The translations under genes were made by a program, and so were the position numbers. The notes below the pieces were generated by a model. The model was given only the letters and a program-made list of their open reading frames with translations, was not told the DNA's origin and searched no databases. From Xylanimonas cellulosilytica DSM 15894 (GTDB lineage Bacteria > Actinomycetota > Actinomycetes > Actinomycetales > Cellulomonadaceae): a stretch of 64,000 nucleotides of DNA. The stretch spans positions 372,001-436,000 of the forward strand of contig NC_013530.1 of assembly GCF_000024965.1 (NCBI RefSeq), in the 5' to 3' direction. Below are positions 18,025 through 26,613 of this stretch, in pieces. Every line of letters starts with the position of its first letter. Position 1 is the stretch's first letter.

Positions 18025-18843
18025 GTGGCCCAGAAGATCAGCAAGCGCAACGCACGGTTCCAGGAGCTGGAGGCGCTGCTGACCAACCGGTCCAAGCGGA
18101 GCCGCAGCGGGCACTTCCTGGTGCAGGGGGTGCGGCCGGTCACGCTGGCCGTCGAGCACGGGTGGCAGGTGGACGCGTTCTGCTACGAGGACGGGCGGCG
18201 CCTGTCCGACTGGGCGCGCGGCCTGCTGCACCGGACGGGGCCTGAGCACTACGCGCTGTCCGCGGACCTGCTGGCCGAGCTCGCCGAGAAGCCGGAGGGG
18301 GAGGCCGAGCTGGTCGCCGTCGTCAGTGTGCCCGACGACGACCTGGACCGCGTCCCCGTGCCGGCGGACTTCCTGGGCGTGGTTCTCGACCGGCCTACCC
18401 AGCCCGGCAACGTGGGGTCGATCATCCGCTCGGCGGACGCGTTCGGCGCGCACGGCGTGATCGTCACCGGGCACGGCGCCGACCCGTACGACCCGCGCGC
18501 CGTGCGCGCCACGACCGGGTCGCTGTTCGCCGTGCCGGTGGTGCGGGCGCCGTCGCACCGCGAGGTGCTCGACCAGGTGGCCGCCTGGCGGGCCGCGGGG
18601 ACGCCGGTGACCGTCGTCGCCACGGACGAGGACGGCGACGTCGACATCGCGGGCGTCGATCTCACGGGGCCGGTGCTGCTGCTCGTCGGCAACGAGACGG
18701 CCGGGCTGACACGGGCGTGGCGCGAGAGTGCCGACGCCGTCGCGAGCATCCCGATGGTCGGTGCCGCCAGCTCGCTGAACGCGGCCAACGCGGCGTCGGT
18801 GGTGCTGTACGAGGCCCGGCGGCAGCGCGCCGTCCCGCGGTAG
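18025..18843 (+). CDS. TrmH/SpoU-family RNA 2'-O-methyltransferase
   Basis: 272 residues. The three SpoU motifs are present: NVGSIIRSADAFG, LLLVGNETAGL and IPMVGAASSLNAANAASVVLYEA. The knotted fold binds SAM and methylates a ribose 2'-OH in rRNA or tRNA. The N-terminal 100 residues (GHFLVQGVRPV) resemble the substrate-binding domain of rRNA methyltransferases. The target nucleotide is unknown. It ends one base before the converging M18 gene. Confidence 0.9.
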   Translation: MAQKISKRNARFQELEALLTNRSKRSRSGHFLVQGVRPVTLAVEHGWQVDAFCYEDGRRLSDWARGLLHRTGPEHYALSADLLAELAEKPEGEAELVAVVSVPDDDLDRVPVPADFLGVVLDRPTQPGNVGSIIRSADAFGAHGVIVTGHGADPYDPRAVRATTGSLFAVPVVRAPSHREVLDQVAAWRAAGTPVTVVATDEDGDVDIAGVDLTGPVLLLVGNETAGLTRAWRESADAVASIPMVGAASSLNAANAASVVLYEARRQRAVPR

Positions 18844-18844
18844 G

Positions 18845-20233
18845 TCAGCCCGCCAGCACCGCGGCCATCGCCCGGGACAGATACCAGGGGTCGACGACGG
18901 CGGTCAGCTCGCGCGCCGAGTGCATCGAGAGGATGGGCACGCCGACGTCGACCGTGCGGATGCCGAGCCGCGTCGCGGTGATGGGCCCGATCGTCGAGCC
19001 GCACGGGATTGCGTTGTTGGACACGAACTCCTGGAACGGCACGCCCGCGGCCGCGCAGGCGGCGGCCCAGCGGGCGGCGCCGTACGCGTCGGTCGCGTAC
19101 CGCTGGTTCGCGTTGATCTTGAGGATCGGGCCGTCGCCCACGCGTGGCTGGTTGGCGGGGTCGTGCCGCTCCGGGTAGTTGGGGTGCACGCCGTGCCCGA
19201 CGTCGGAGGACACATGGAAGGACGACGCGAACGCCCGGGCGCGGTCCTCGGCGGTCGCGCCGAGCGCCGCGCCGATGCGGGTCAGGACGTCCTTGAGGAG
19301 CGGGCCGGCCGCGCCCGAGCGAGACTCCGAGCCGATCTCCTCGTGGTCGAAGGCGGCGACGACGGCGATGGTGGTTTCGACAGGCTCAACCACCGAGGGC
19401 TGCTCGACCAGCGGGGACGGCTCGACCACCGGGGGCGGCGTGGTTTCGACAGGCTCAACCACCGGGGGCGGCTCAACCACCGGGGACGTGACGGTGAGGA
19501 GTGCCGTCAGGGCCGCGTGTGTCGACAGCAGGTTGTCCAGCCGCCCGGAGGCGAACAGCGCTTCCCCGGCACCGAAGGCACGCGGTTCCTGCGTGTCCGC
19601 GACGACGACGTCGTAGCCGCCGATCGCGGCGGGGTCCACGCCGGTCGGGGCGAGCGCGGCGAGCAGGTCGGCGTCGGCGACCTCGCCGAGACCCCACACG
19701 GGCTGGGTGTGCCGCTGCTTGTCGAGGGCGAGCCCGTCGTTGACCGCCCGGTCGAGGTGGATCGCGAGCTGCGGCAGCCGCAGCAGCGGGCCGGTGCGCA
19801 CCAGGTGCTCGCTGCCGTCGAGCAGCACGAGTCGCCCGGCGAGCTCCAGCTCACGGTCCAGCCACGAGTTGAGCAGCGGCCCGCCGTACACCTCGACGCC
19901 GGCCTGCCAGAACCCGTGGCCCCCCGTCGTCGGGCGGGGCTTGAGCTTGAAGCCGGGGGAGTCGGTGTGCGTCCCGATGATCGTGAACGGCGTCGTCGGG
20001 CCCGCGTCGTCGGGAAGCCTGAAGACGACGGCGGAGCCGTCACGGACGACGACGTACCGTCCGCCGGGAGTCAGCGACCACGCCTCGGGCTCGCGCAGGA
20101 GCGTGAACCCGGCGCCGACGGCGCGCCGTGCGATCTCGGCGGCCGCATGGAACGACGACGGCGACGCGACCACGAACGCCCCCAGGTCCGCACAGTGCTG
20201 CCGCGCCCCATCGTCCACCACGCCACGAGTCAT
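18845..20233 (-). CDS. M18-family aminopeptidase (aspartyl aminopeptidase type)
   Basis: 462 residues; most relatives are nearer 420-430. Metal ligands and catalytic residues are visible in GTHTDSPG (His89), GRLDN (Asp232), FDHEEIGS (Glu298/299) and the C-terminal SMHSARE. It should remove acidic N-terminal residues from peptides in the cytosol. Residues about 251-288 ([15 protein letters not shown]...) come from hairpin repeats and sit just before the catalytic DHEE strand. Upstream minus-strand GAGACT, seven bases before ATG 20233, may be a -10. Confidence 0.92.
   Translation of the reverse strand: MTRGVVDDGARQHCADLGAFVVASPSSFHAAAEIARRAVGAGFTLLREPEAWSLTPGGRYVVVRDGSAVVFRLPDDAGPTTPFTIIGTHTDSPGFKLKPRPTTGGHGFWQAGVEVYGGPLLNSWLDRELELAGRLVLLDGSEHLVRTGPLLRLPQLAIHLDRAVNDGLALDKQRHTQPVWGLGEVADADLLAALAPTGVDPAAIGGYDVVVADTQEPRAFGAGEALFASGRLDNLLSTHAALTALLTVTSPVVEPPPVVEPVETTPPPVVEPSPLVEQPSVVEPVETTIAVVAAFDHEEIGSESRSGAAGPLLKDVLTRIGAALGATAEDRARAFASSFHVSSDVGHGVHPNYPERHDPANQPRVGDGPILKINANQRYATDAYGAARWAAACAAAGVPFQEFVSNNAIPCGSTIGPITATRLGIRTVDVGVPILSMHSARELTAVVDPWYLSRAMAAVLAG
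19370..19488. repeat. Hairpin-repeat array inside the M18 peptidase gene
   Basis: Two full copies (19370-19395 and 19440-19465) and two half copies (19425 and 19470). In the peptidase frame they read VVEPVETT and VVEP. Confidence 0.9.
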
Positions 20234-20272
20234 AGGCGGCAGTCTCCCCCAAAGCCCGGCGCGGGTGCAGCG

Positions 20273-21094
20273 TCAGTCGCCACCCGTGAAGAACTGCCAG
20301 GTGCCTTCCGCCGTGATGGCGACGCGCCAGCCCAGGTACTCGCCCGCTGCCCGCATGTCGGCGGCGAGGTCGGCGGGCACGGCGCCCGCGTCGATCGCCT
20401 CCTGCCAGGCGGCGTCGTCCTCGGCGTTCTCGGGGGTGAAGACGCGCGGCCAGACGACGGCGTCGTCGGCCGACTCGATCGTGTACGGCGCCCACGACGT
20501 CTGCGTGAGCAGGGCCCGCAGGATCTCGTAGACCGGCTCGTCGGCCTCGGCGTCCGGCAGCGTCCACGTCTCGACCGGGTCGTTCGCGCCGAAGTTGAGG
20601 TGCGTCCCGTCGCGCTGTGCCAGCGCGATCAGGGTGTCGGCGTCGCACGCCGCCGCGGCCTGCACGAGCGTCCGCAGCGTCTGCTGCGCCGGCTCCGGCA
20701 GCCCGGTCAGGTCGACGTCGGTGCTCCCCCCGGCGGCGGAGCAGTCCGCGACCGGCTCCACGGGAGGTGTCGACGGCGTCGTCGGCGCAGGCTGGGTCGG
20801 CTCCGTCGGGTCGGGGCCCGGAGACGGCTCCGTCGCAGAGACCGTCGGCGTCGTCGCAGGACCCACCGGCCCCGGGTCGAGGGCGCGCGGCACCAGCTGC
20901 ACCGCCCCGAACGCGAGCGCGCCGCCGACGGCGAGGGTCGTCGCCCCGATGCCCACCTGCTTGGCGGCACGGCGGCGGCGGACCCGGCCCCGCACGGTGC
21001 GCAGCAGCTGCTCGGGGCGGGCGGTGCCGGCCCCGGCCCCGGCGATCGCGTCGAGAGCCAGCCGCAGGTCGTCGTGGTCGTCGTGGATGCTCAT
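20273..21094 (-). CDS. Membrane protein paired with ECF sigma factor (possible anti-sigma)
   Basis: 273 residues: about 40 cytosolic residues (HDDLRLALDAIAG, RRRRAAKQ), one transmembrane helix near 44-62, a Thr/Pro/Glu-rich spacer at about 75-115 and an external domain of about 155 residues. The overlap with the sigma gene (ATGA, four bases) shows co-translation. The cytosolic part is short and lacks the zinc HxxxCxxC motif of ZAS anti-sigma factors, so an anti-sigma role is inferred from context only. I do not recognise the external domain. Confidence 0.72.
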   Translation of the reverse strand: MSIHDDHDDLRLALDAIAGAGAGTARPEQLLRTVRGRVRRRRAAKQVGIGATTLAVGGALAFGAVQLVPRALDPGPVGPATTPTVSATEPSPGPDPTEPTQPAPTTPSTPPVEPVADCSAAGGSTDVDLTGLPEPAQQTLRTLVQAAAACDADTLIALAQRDGTHLNFGANDPVETWTLPDAEADEPVYEILRALLTQTSWAPYTIESADDAVVWPRVFTPENAEDDAAWQEAIDAGAVPADLAADMRAAGEYLGWRVAITAEGTWQFFTGGD

Positions 21095-21645
21095 GACCGT
21101 TCCTCTCGGGCTTCGTCTGCGGGCACGGCCAGCACGCCGCGCAGCGCGGCGGTGGCGTCGGACAGGTAGCGCTTCACGGTCCCGGTGGCCAGGCCCATGG
21201 CCTCGGCCACCTGCGGGACCGTGAGGTCCTCGAAGTAGCGCAGCACGACGGCGGCGCGCTCCCGCGGGGCGAGCCCGGTCAGTGCGGCGGCGACGTCGGC
21301 CCGCGCGGTGGCACCCGACTCGGGGCCACGTGCGGTGGTCTCGGTGGCGACCAGGTGCCGGCGCTCGATCCAGCGGGTGTGCCGGCGACGGTCGTCGAGG
21401 AACAGGGTGAGGATCGCGCGGCGCACGTACGCCTCGGTGCCGCGACGGGGCGGGCCGTCGGCGTCGAGCGGGTGAACTGTGGCCGGGCCAGGAGTGCCGC
21501 GCAGGCGGGCGTAGACCTTGACCAGGGCGTCCTGCACCAGGTCCTCGGCCTGCCGTGCGTCGCCGCACAACAGGTACGCGTACCCCACCAGGGCGCGGCC
21601 GCGGTGTGTCACGAGCTCGGTGAGCTCCTCGTCCCAGGCGGTCAT
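21091..21645 (-). CDS. SigE-family ECF RNA polymerase sigma factor
   Basis: 184 residues. Region 2 is YAYLLCGDARQAEDLVQDALVKVYARL and region 4 is LAPRERAAVVLRYFEDLTVPQVAEAMGLATGTVKRYLSDA, the standard ECF layout. It would redirect RNA polymerase to a small regulon in response to an envelope signal sensed by the downstream membrane protein. A GGGGG ribosome site lies before ATG 21645. No obvious self-promoter was recognised. Confidence 0.9.
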   Translation of the reverse strand: MTAWDEELTELVTHRGRALVGYAYLLCGDARQAEDLVQDALVKVYARLRGTPGPATVHPLDADGPPRRGTEAYVRRAILTLFLDDRRRHTRWIERRHLVATETTARGPESGATARADVAAALTGLAPRERAAVVLRYFEDLTVPQVAEAMGLATGTVKRYLSDATAALRGVLAVPADEAREERS

Positions 21646-21708
21646 CGTCGTCCCCCTTCCTCACCTCACCCAACGCTCGGCGACCGGGAAAGGTTGGGAA
21701 GGCGGTCT

Positions 21709-21737
21709 CGTGACGGCCATCACATTGTGGGTACACT
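21709..21737 (+). promoter_or_regulatory. hppA promoter with CRP/GlxR-like box
   Basis: CGTGA-CGGCCA-TCACA at 21709-21724, one base off TGTGA-N6-TCACA, covers the expected -35; TACACT at 21732-21737 is the -10. Leader to the ATG is about 68 bases. Confidence 0.55.
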
Positions 21738-21811
21738 CCCGGCATCCCGCCGTCAACGACGCCGGCGGGTCCTTTCCCGCTCCTGAACGGGAGCGTCGTC
21801 AAGGAGGACGG

Positions 21812-24178
21812 ATGCTCGAGCTCGGAACTGGCAGCATCGTGATCGTCGCGGTGATCGCCGTGATCGCGCTGGCCGCGCTGGCCTGCGCCGTTGTGCTTCG
21901 GCGGCAGGTGCTCGCCGCCGACGAGGGCACGCCCTCGATGCGGGAGATCGCCCGCGCGGTGCAAGAGGGGGCGGCCGCCTACCTCAACCGACAGTTCCGC
22001 ACCCTCGCGCTGTTCGCCGTCGTCGTCTTCGCGCTGCTGTTCCTGCTGCCGGGCGACGGCGGGGTGCGCATCGGGCGGTCGATCGCCTTCCTGTTCGGCG
22101 CGGCCTTCTCGGCCGCGATCGGCTACCTCGGCATGTGGCTGGCCGTGCGCGCGAACGTGCGCGTCGCCGCGGCGGCCTCGCGGCCCGGCGGCCGCAACCA
22201 GGGCGCGCACATCGCGTTCCGCACCGGCGGCGTCGTCGGCATGTCCGTGGTGGGCCTCGGCCTGCTCGGTGCCGCGCTCGTGGTGCTCGTCTACCGCGAG
22301 AACGCGCCCGTCGTGCTCGAGGGCTTCGGCTTCGGCGCCGCGCTGCTCGCCATGTTCATGCGGGTCGGCGGCGGCATCTTCACCAAGGCCGCCGACGTCG
22401 GCGCCGACCTCGTGGGGAAGGTCGAGAAGGGCATCCCCGAGGACGACCCGCGCAACGCCGCCACCATCGCCGACAACGTGGGCGACAACGTGGGCGACTG
22501 CGCCGGCATGGCCGCCGATCTCTTCGAGTCCTACGCCGTCACCCTGGTCGCGGCGCTCATCCTGGGCAAGGCCGCCATGGGCGAGCAGGGCATGGTGTTC
22601 CCGCTGATGATCACCGCCATCGGGGCCTTCGTCGCCCTCCTCGGCGTGCTCGTGACGCGGGTGCGCGGCAACGAGAACGGCCTCAAGGCCATCAACCGCG
22701 GGTTCTACCTGTCAGCCCTGGTCGGGGCAGGGCTCTCCGCCGTCGCCGCCTACGTCTACCTGCCGGACTCGTTCGACGCGCTCAACGGCACCGCCGAGCT
22801 CGGCGAGATGCACGCCCTGTCCGCAGACCCGCGCCTCGACGCAGCCCTCGCCGTCGTCATCGGCGTGGCGCTCGCGGGCGTGATCCTGTGGATCACCGGC
22901 TACTTCACGGGCACGACGTCGAAGCCGACGCTGCACGTGGCCGCCACCTCACGGACCGGCGCGGCGACCGTCGTGCTGTCCGGCATCGGCGTCGGGTTCG
23001 AGTCCGCCGTGTACACCGCGGGCATCATCGCGGCCGCGATCTGCGGGGCGTTCCTGCTGGCCGGCGGCTCGGTGTGGCTCGCGCTGTTCCTCATCGCCCT
23101 GGCGGGCTGCGGCCTGCTGACGACCGTGGGCGTCATCGTCGCCATGGACACCTTCGGGCCCGTGAGCGACAACGCGCAGGGCATCGCCGAGATGTCCGGT
23201 GACGTCGACGAGGAAGGCGCCAAGGCCCTCACCGACCTCGACGCCGTCGGCAACACCACCAAGGCCATCACCAAGGGCATCGCCATCGCCACGGCCGTGC
23301 TCGCCGCCACCGCGCTGTTCGGGTCCTACGCCGACGCCGTGGAACGTGCGCTGACCCAGGTGGGCCACCGTGGCACGGGCCTGGTCAACACCATGCTCAG
23401 CTTCGAGATCATCTCGCCCGTCACGCTCGTCGGGGTGATCCTCGGCGCGGCCACCGTGTTCCTGTTCTCCGGCCTGGCCATCGACGCCGTGACCCGTGCC
23501 GCGGGTGCGATCGTCTACGAGGTGCGCCGCCAGTTCCGCGAGCACCCCGGCATCATGACGTACGACGAGCGGCCCGAGTACGGCAAGGTCGTCGACATCT
23601 GCACGCGCGACTCCCTGCGCGAGCTCGCCACCCCTGGCCTGCTCGCCGCCTTCGCGCCCATCGCCGTCGGGTTCGGCCTCGGCGTCGGACCGCTGGCCGG
23701 GTTCCTCGCCGGCGCCATCGGGGCCGGGGTACTCATGGCGATCTTCCTCGCCAACTCGGGCGGCGCCTGGGACAACGCGAAGAAGATCGTCGAGGACGGC
23801 GCCCACGGCGGCAAGGGCTCCGAGGCGCACGCCGCCACCGTCATCGGCGACACGGTCGGCGACCCGTTCAAGGACACCGCCGGCCCGGCCATCAACCCGC
23901 TCATCAAGGTGATGAACCTGGTGGCGCTGCTCATCGCCCCCGCGGTGGTCGCGCTGTCCGTCCCCGACGACGCCAACCACTGGCTCCGCATCGGCGTGGC
24001 CTGCGCGGCCGCCGCCATCGCGTTCGGCGCCGTCATCGCCTCGCGCCTGCGCGCGGCCCGCGCCGACGAGGCCTCGGTCGCCGAAGCCGAAGCCGAGCTC
24101 GCAGCACTAGCACAAGCCACCCCGCCCACCCCCACCCCCACCCCAGCCGAAGAACCGGCCCCGACCCGCCGCCACTGA
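21812..24178 (+). CDS. hppA: H+-translocating pyrophosphatase, K+-independent type
   Basis: 788 residues with about 15-16 membrane segments. It couples pyrophosphate hydrolysis to proton export. Substrate loops DVGADLVGKVEKGIPEDDPRNAATIADNVGDNVGD and GGAWDNAKK...GDTVGDPFKDTAGP are intact. The motif GNTTKA has Lys where K+-dependent enzymes have Ala (GNTTAA), which marks the K+-independent class. Start ATG 21812 follows AAGGAGGA, a near-perfect ribosome site; the frame is open upstream without support. The last 35 residues are a hydrophilic Ala/Pro-rich tail. Confidence 0.96.
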   Translation: MLELGTGSIVIVAVIAVIALAALACAVVLRRQVLAADEGTPSMREIARAVQEGAAAYLNRQFRTLALFAVVVFALLFLLPGDGGVRIGRSIAFLFGAAFSAAIGYLGMWLAVRANVRVAAAASRPGGRNQGAHIAFRTGGVVGMSVVGLGLLGAALVVLVYRENAPVVLEGFGFGAALLAMFMRVGGGIFTKAADVGADLVGKVEKGIPEDDPRNAATIADNVGDNVGDCAGMAADLFESYAVTLVAALILGKAAMGEQGMVFPLMITAIGAFVALLGVLVTRVRGNENGLKAINRGFYLSALVGAGLSAVAAYVYLPDSFDALNGTAELGEMHALSADPRLDAALAVVIGVALAGVILWITGYFTGTTSKPTLHVAATSRTGAATVVLSGIGVGFESAVYTAGIIAAAICGAFLLAGGSVWLALFLIALAGCGLLTTVGVIVAMDTFGPVSDNAQGIAEMSGDVDEEGAKALTDLDAVGNTTKAITKGIAIATAVLAATALFGSYADAVERALTQVGHRGTGLVNTMLSFEIISPVTLVGVILGAATVFLFSGLAIDAVTRAAGAIVYEVRRQFREHPGIMTYDERPEYGKVVDICTRDSLRELATPGLLAAFAPIAVGFGLGVGPLAGFLAGAIGAGVLMAIFLANSGGAWDNAKKIVEDGAHGGKGSEAHAATVIGDTVGDPFKDTAGPAINPLIKVMNLVALLIAPAVVALSVPDDANHWLRIGVACAAAAIAFGAVIASRLRAARADEASVAEAEAELAALAQATPPTPTPTPAEEPAPTRRH

Positions 24179-24216
24179 GTCGCAACCCCGCCGCCCGTTC
24201 GGCAGGGTGCGTGTGG

Positions 24217-24276
24217 TTCGGTAGAAAGTCCGCGGTTCGGCAGTGCGCACTGCCGAACCGCGGACTTTCTGCCGAA
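24217..24276. terminator. 60-bp palindrome after hppA
   Basis: Two 30-bp arms (TTCGGTAGAAAGTCCGCGG... and its complement) with a single mismatch and no loop; a further partial arm, GTTCGGCAG, lies at 24197. Located between the hppA stop and the next start, so it can act as a transcription stop. Confidence 0.6.
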
Positions 24277-24296
24277 CACGCGGGGTTGACGCCCGC

Positions 24297-25190
24297 ATGA
24301 GCGATCTACTGCCGGCCGGAACCGGGATGCGTGCCGTCACCCTGCACGTCGACGACCTCGACGGGATGACCGCGTACTACCGCGACGCCCTGCTGCTCGA
24401 CGAGCTGGCCGTGCCCGAGACGGCCGGGCTCACCCCCGGCGACCGGGCCGAGACGGTCGTGCTGGGCCGCGCCGGCGTCCCCGCCGTCGTGCTGCGCCGC
24501 ACGCCCGGGCTGCCGCGCCCGGCCCGAGGCGCTGCCGGCCTGTTCCACACCGCGATCGTGTACCCGGACCGGGCGGCGCTCGCGGCCACGGTCGCCTCCG
24601 TCGGGGCGGCCGCGCCGGGCACGTACGTGGGCAGCGCCGACCACCTGGTCTCCGAGGCGTTCTACTTCACCGACCCGGAGGGCAACGGCGTCGAGCTGTA
24701 CTACGACCGCCCGCGCGACACGTGGGCGTGGGACGCCGGCCAGGTCCGCATGGACACCCTGTGGCTGGACCCGAACGCGTACCTCACCGGGCACCTGCCG
24801 CGCGACGCGCAGGACCAGCACGCCGCCCGGGCGGCCGCCGCCGTCGTCGGGCACGTGCACCTGCAGGTGGGCGACGTCGCCGCCGCGCGCGCGTTCTACG
24901 TCGATGCCCTCGGGCTGGCGCCCACCGCGGCGCTGCCCGGTGCGCTGTTCGTCGCCGCGGGCGGGTACCACCACCACCTCGCGGTCAACACGTGGAGCTC
25001 GCGCGGCGCCGGGCCGCGCGCGTCCACGCTCGGTCTCGCCACCATCGGCCTGGAGGTCCCCACCGCCGACGACGCCGGAGCCCTGCGTGACCGGCTGCGG
25101 CACGCCGGGATCGCGGTCGCCGACGACGGCGCGACGCTGCGCTTCGACGACCCGTGGCGCAACCACCTCGAGGTCGCGGTCGCGGCCTGA
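24297..25190 (+). CDS. Two-domain VOC protein, catechol-2,3-dioxygenase (CatE) type
   Basis: 297 residues with two VOC modules: residues 10-135 (MRAVTLHVDDLDGMTAYYRDAL ... GNGVELYYDRP) and 180-297 (VGHVHLQVGDVAAARAFYVDALG ... NHLEVAVA). HVDD, HLQV, GVELYYD and NHLEV supply candidate metal ligands. Such proteins are annotated as extradiol ring-cleavage dioxygenases (CatE-like), but the substrate is unproven. The open frame extends 18 codons into the preceding palindrome; ATG 24297 is preferred. Confidence 0.85.
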   Translation: MSDLLPAGTGMRAVTLHVDDLDGMTAYYRDALLLDELAVPETAGLTPGDRAETVVLGRAGVPAVVLRRTPGLPRPARGAAGLFHTAIVYPDRAALAATVASVGAAAPGTYVGSADHLVSEAFYFTDPEGNGVELYYDRPRDTWAWDAGQVRMDTLWLDPNAYLTGHLPRDAQDQHAARAAAAVVGHVHLQVGDVAAARAFYVDALGLAPTAALPGALFVAAGGYHHHLAVNTWSSRGAGPRASTLGLATIGLEVPTADDAGALRDRLRHAGIAVADDGATLRFDDPWRNHLEVAVAA

Positions 25191-25207
25191 CCCAGCAGCC
25201 CGCCGGG

Positions 25208-25257
25208 CGTCCCGGAACGACACGCCACAGCCGCAGATGGCGTGACGTTCCGGGACG
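25208..25257. terminator. Inverted repeat after the CatE-like gene
   Basis: 20-bp arms (CGTCCCGGAACGACACGCCA) with one mismatch and a 10-nt loop, 17 bases past the stop. Confidence 0.6.
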
Positions 25258-25286
25258 ATCGGCCAGTCCCGCGGACCGGACCGGGT

Positions 25287-25292
25287 TACCGT
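25287..25292 (+). promoter_or_regulatory. -10 element of the P-loop kinase gene
   Basis: TACCGT, seven bases before GTG 25300; it argues against the GTG at 25291, which overlaps it. Confidence 0.45.
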
Positions 25293-25299
25293 GGCGCGC

Positions 25300-25971
25300 G
25301 TGGAACCGGAGCAGCTCGGCCTCCCCAGGCTCGCCGTCGAGCGGTGGGAGACGACGACGGTCGCGAACGTCGCCGCCGGCGTCGTGGAGCGTGCGCGGGT
25401 GGTCGAGGCGAGCGGTGGTGGCCGCCGCCACCTCGTCGTCGTCGACGGCGACGGGGGCTCCGGCAAGACGACCTTCGCCCGGCGGCTCGTGGCCGCCCTT
25501 CCCGGCTCAGGCCTCGTCCACGTCGACGACGTCTCGTGGTGGCTCGACTGGACCGACTGGACGGACGCGATGCTCGACGGCGTCGTGCGGCCGTGGCTGT
25601 CCGGCACCGACGTCGACTACCGCCCGCCGGGCTGGATCGCCAAGGGACGCGAGGGCTCGGTGAGAGCCACGGCGGCCCGGTTCCTCGTCCTCGAAGGCGT
25701 GGGTGCAGGCCGACGTGAGCTCGCGCCGTACGTCTCGTACGCGGCCTTCGTCACGGCGGACCCGCTCGTCGCCCAGGAGCGGATCCTCGTCCGGGACATC
25801 GGCACCGACGGGGACACCCGGGACGAGGTCTTCGCCTTCTACGCCGACTCGCAGCGGATCCTCGTGCCGTTCCTCCTCGACCAACGGCCCTGGGAACGCG
25901 CGGACCTCATCGTCGACGGCGACCACGACGCCGCAGGGAACGACCTGCGCGTCGCGCGAGGGCTGGGCTGA
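25300..25971 (+). CDS. P-loop kinase, uridine-kinase-like
   Basis: 223 residues. Walker A is GDGGSGKTT (near residue 50), followed by VHVDDVSWWLDW in the place of the nucleoside-kinase lid/acceptor strand and FLVLEGVGAGRREL as the second phosphate-binding strand. The overall order matches uridine kinase-like and (d)AMP-kinase-like ATPases of actinobacteria whose substrates are unknown. The gene ends directly against the end of the converging DUF664 gene. Confidence 0.78.
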   Translation: MEPEQLGLPRLAVERWETTTVANVAAGVVERARVVEASGGGRRHLVVVDGDGGSGKTTFARRLVAALPGSGLVHVDDVSWWLDWTDWTDAMLDGVVRPWLSGTDVDYRPPGWIAKGREGSVRATAARFLVLEGVGAGRRELAPYVSYAAFVTADPLVAQERILVRDIGTDGDTRDEVFAFYADSQRILVPFLLDQRPWERADLIVDGDHDAAGNDLRVARGLG

Positions 25972-26514
25972 CTACAGCCCCGTCCGCCCGTCGATGCACT
26001 CGCGCAGCAGGTCCACATGGCCCATGTGGCGGGCGTACTCCTCGACCATGTGCACGAGGATGTCGCGCACCTCCACGGTGCCGTCCAGGTAGGGGATCTC
26101 CCGGTCCATGTCCTGCGACCAGAAGACCTCGTCGGCCGCCTCGACCGCCTGGTGCCACTCGCCCCACGCCTCCGCCACGCAGGCGTCGCTCGCGGTGGCG
26201 CCGTCGAAGTCGTGGTCGGCGACGTCCGGCAGCTCGAACGGTCCGGGAGCCGCCCCGCCGGCCAGCACCCGCTGGAACCAGTGGTGCTCCGCGTTCGCCA
26301 GGTGCCGCACGATGCCGAGCAGCGACAGCGTCGACGGCGGCACGGACCGGCGGGCGAGCTGTTCGGCGTCGAGCCCTTCGCACTTCATCACCAGGGTCAT
26401 GCGGTAACGGCACAGGTACTCCCACACCGTCTCCTTCTCACCGACGGGCTCGGCGCCGGTCGCGCGGGGGTCGTTCTCGGGCTCGACCCACAGGCCGCTC
26501 GTCGTGGAGGTCAC
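25972..26514 (-). CDS. DinB-superfamily DUF664 protein
   Basis: 180 residues from GTG 26514. The four-helix bundle has the DUF664 hallmarks LLGIVRHLANAEHHWFQRVL and VHMVEEYARHMGHVDLLREC, whose His residues (HLANAEHH, YARHMGH) are the metal-binding triad of the DinB fold. Members include mycothiol-dependent S-transferases, which would fit the mycothiol pathway gene elsewhere in the window, but this is inference. GATCCT lies six bases before the start on the minus strand. Confidence 0.82.
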   Translation of the reverse strand: MTSTTSGLWVEPENDPRATGAEPVGEKETVWEYLCRYRMTLVMKCEGLDAEQLARRSVPPSTLSLLGIVRHLANAEHHWFQRVLAGGAAPGPFELPDVADHDFDGATASDACVAEAWGEWHQAVEAADEVFWSQDMDREIPYLDGTVEVRDILVHMVEEYARHMGHVDLLRECIDGRTGL

Positions 26515-26600
26515 GCGCGGAGGATCGCGCTTGGTGGGGCCCACGGTCAAGTGCGCGTCCAACTCAGGACCGGGGCTTCATCCCTGGCAAGCCCTCGCGC

Positions 26601-26606
26601 TACCCT
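26601..26606 (+). promoter_or_regulatory. -10 element before the 26614 gene
   Basis: TACCCT, seven bases before GTG 26614. Confidence 0.5.
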
Positions 26607-26613
26607 GCCCGGC

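Noticed and set aside
22990-23010. GGTTCGAGTCC-like T-loop resembling a tRNA inside hppA
   Set aside because: No acceptor, D or anticodon stems around it, and it codes conserved H+-PPase residues.
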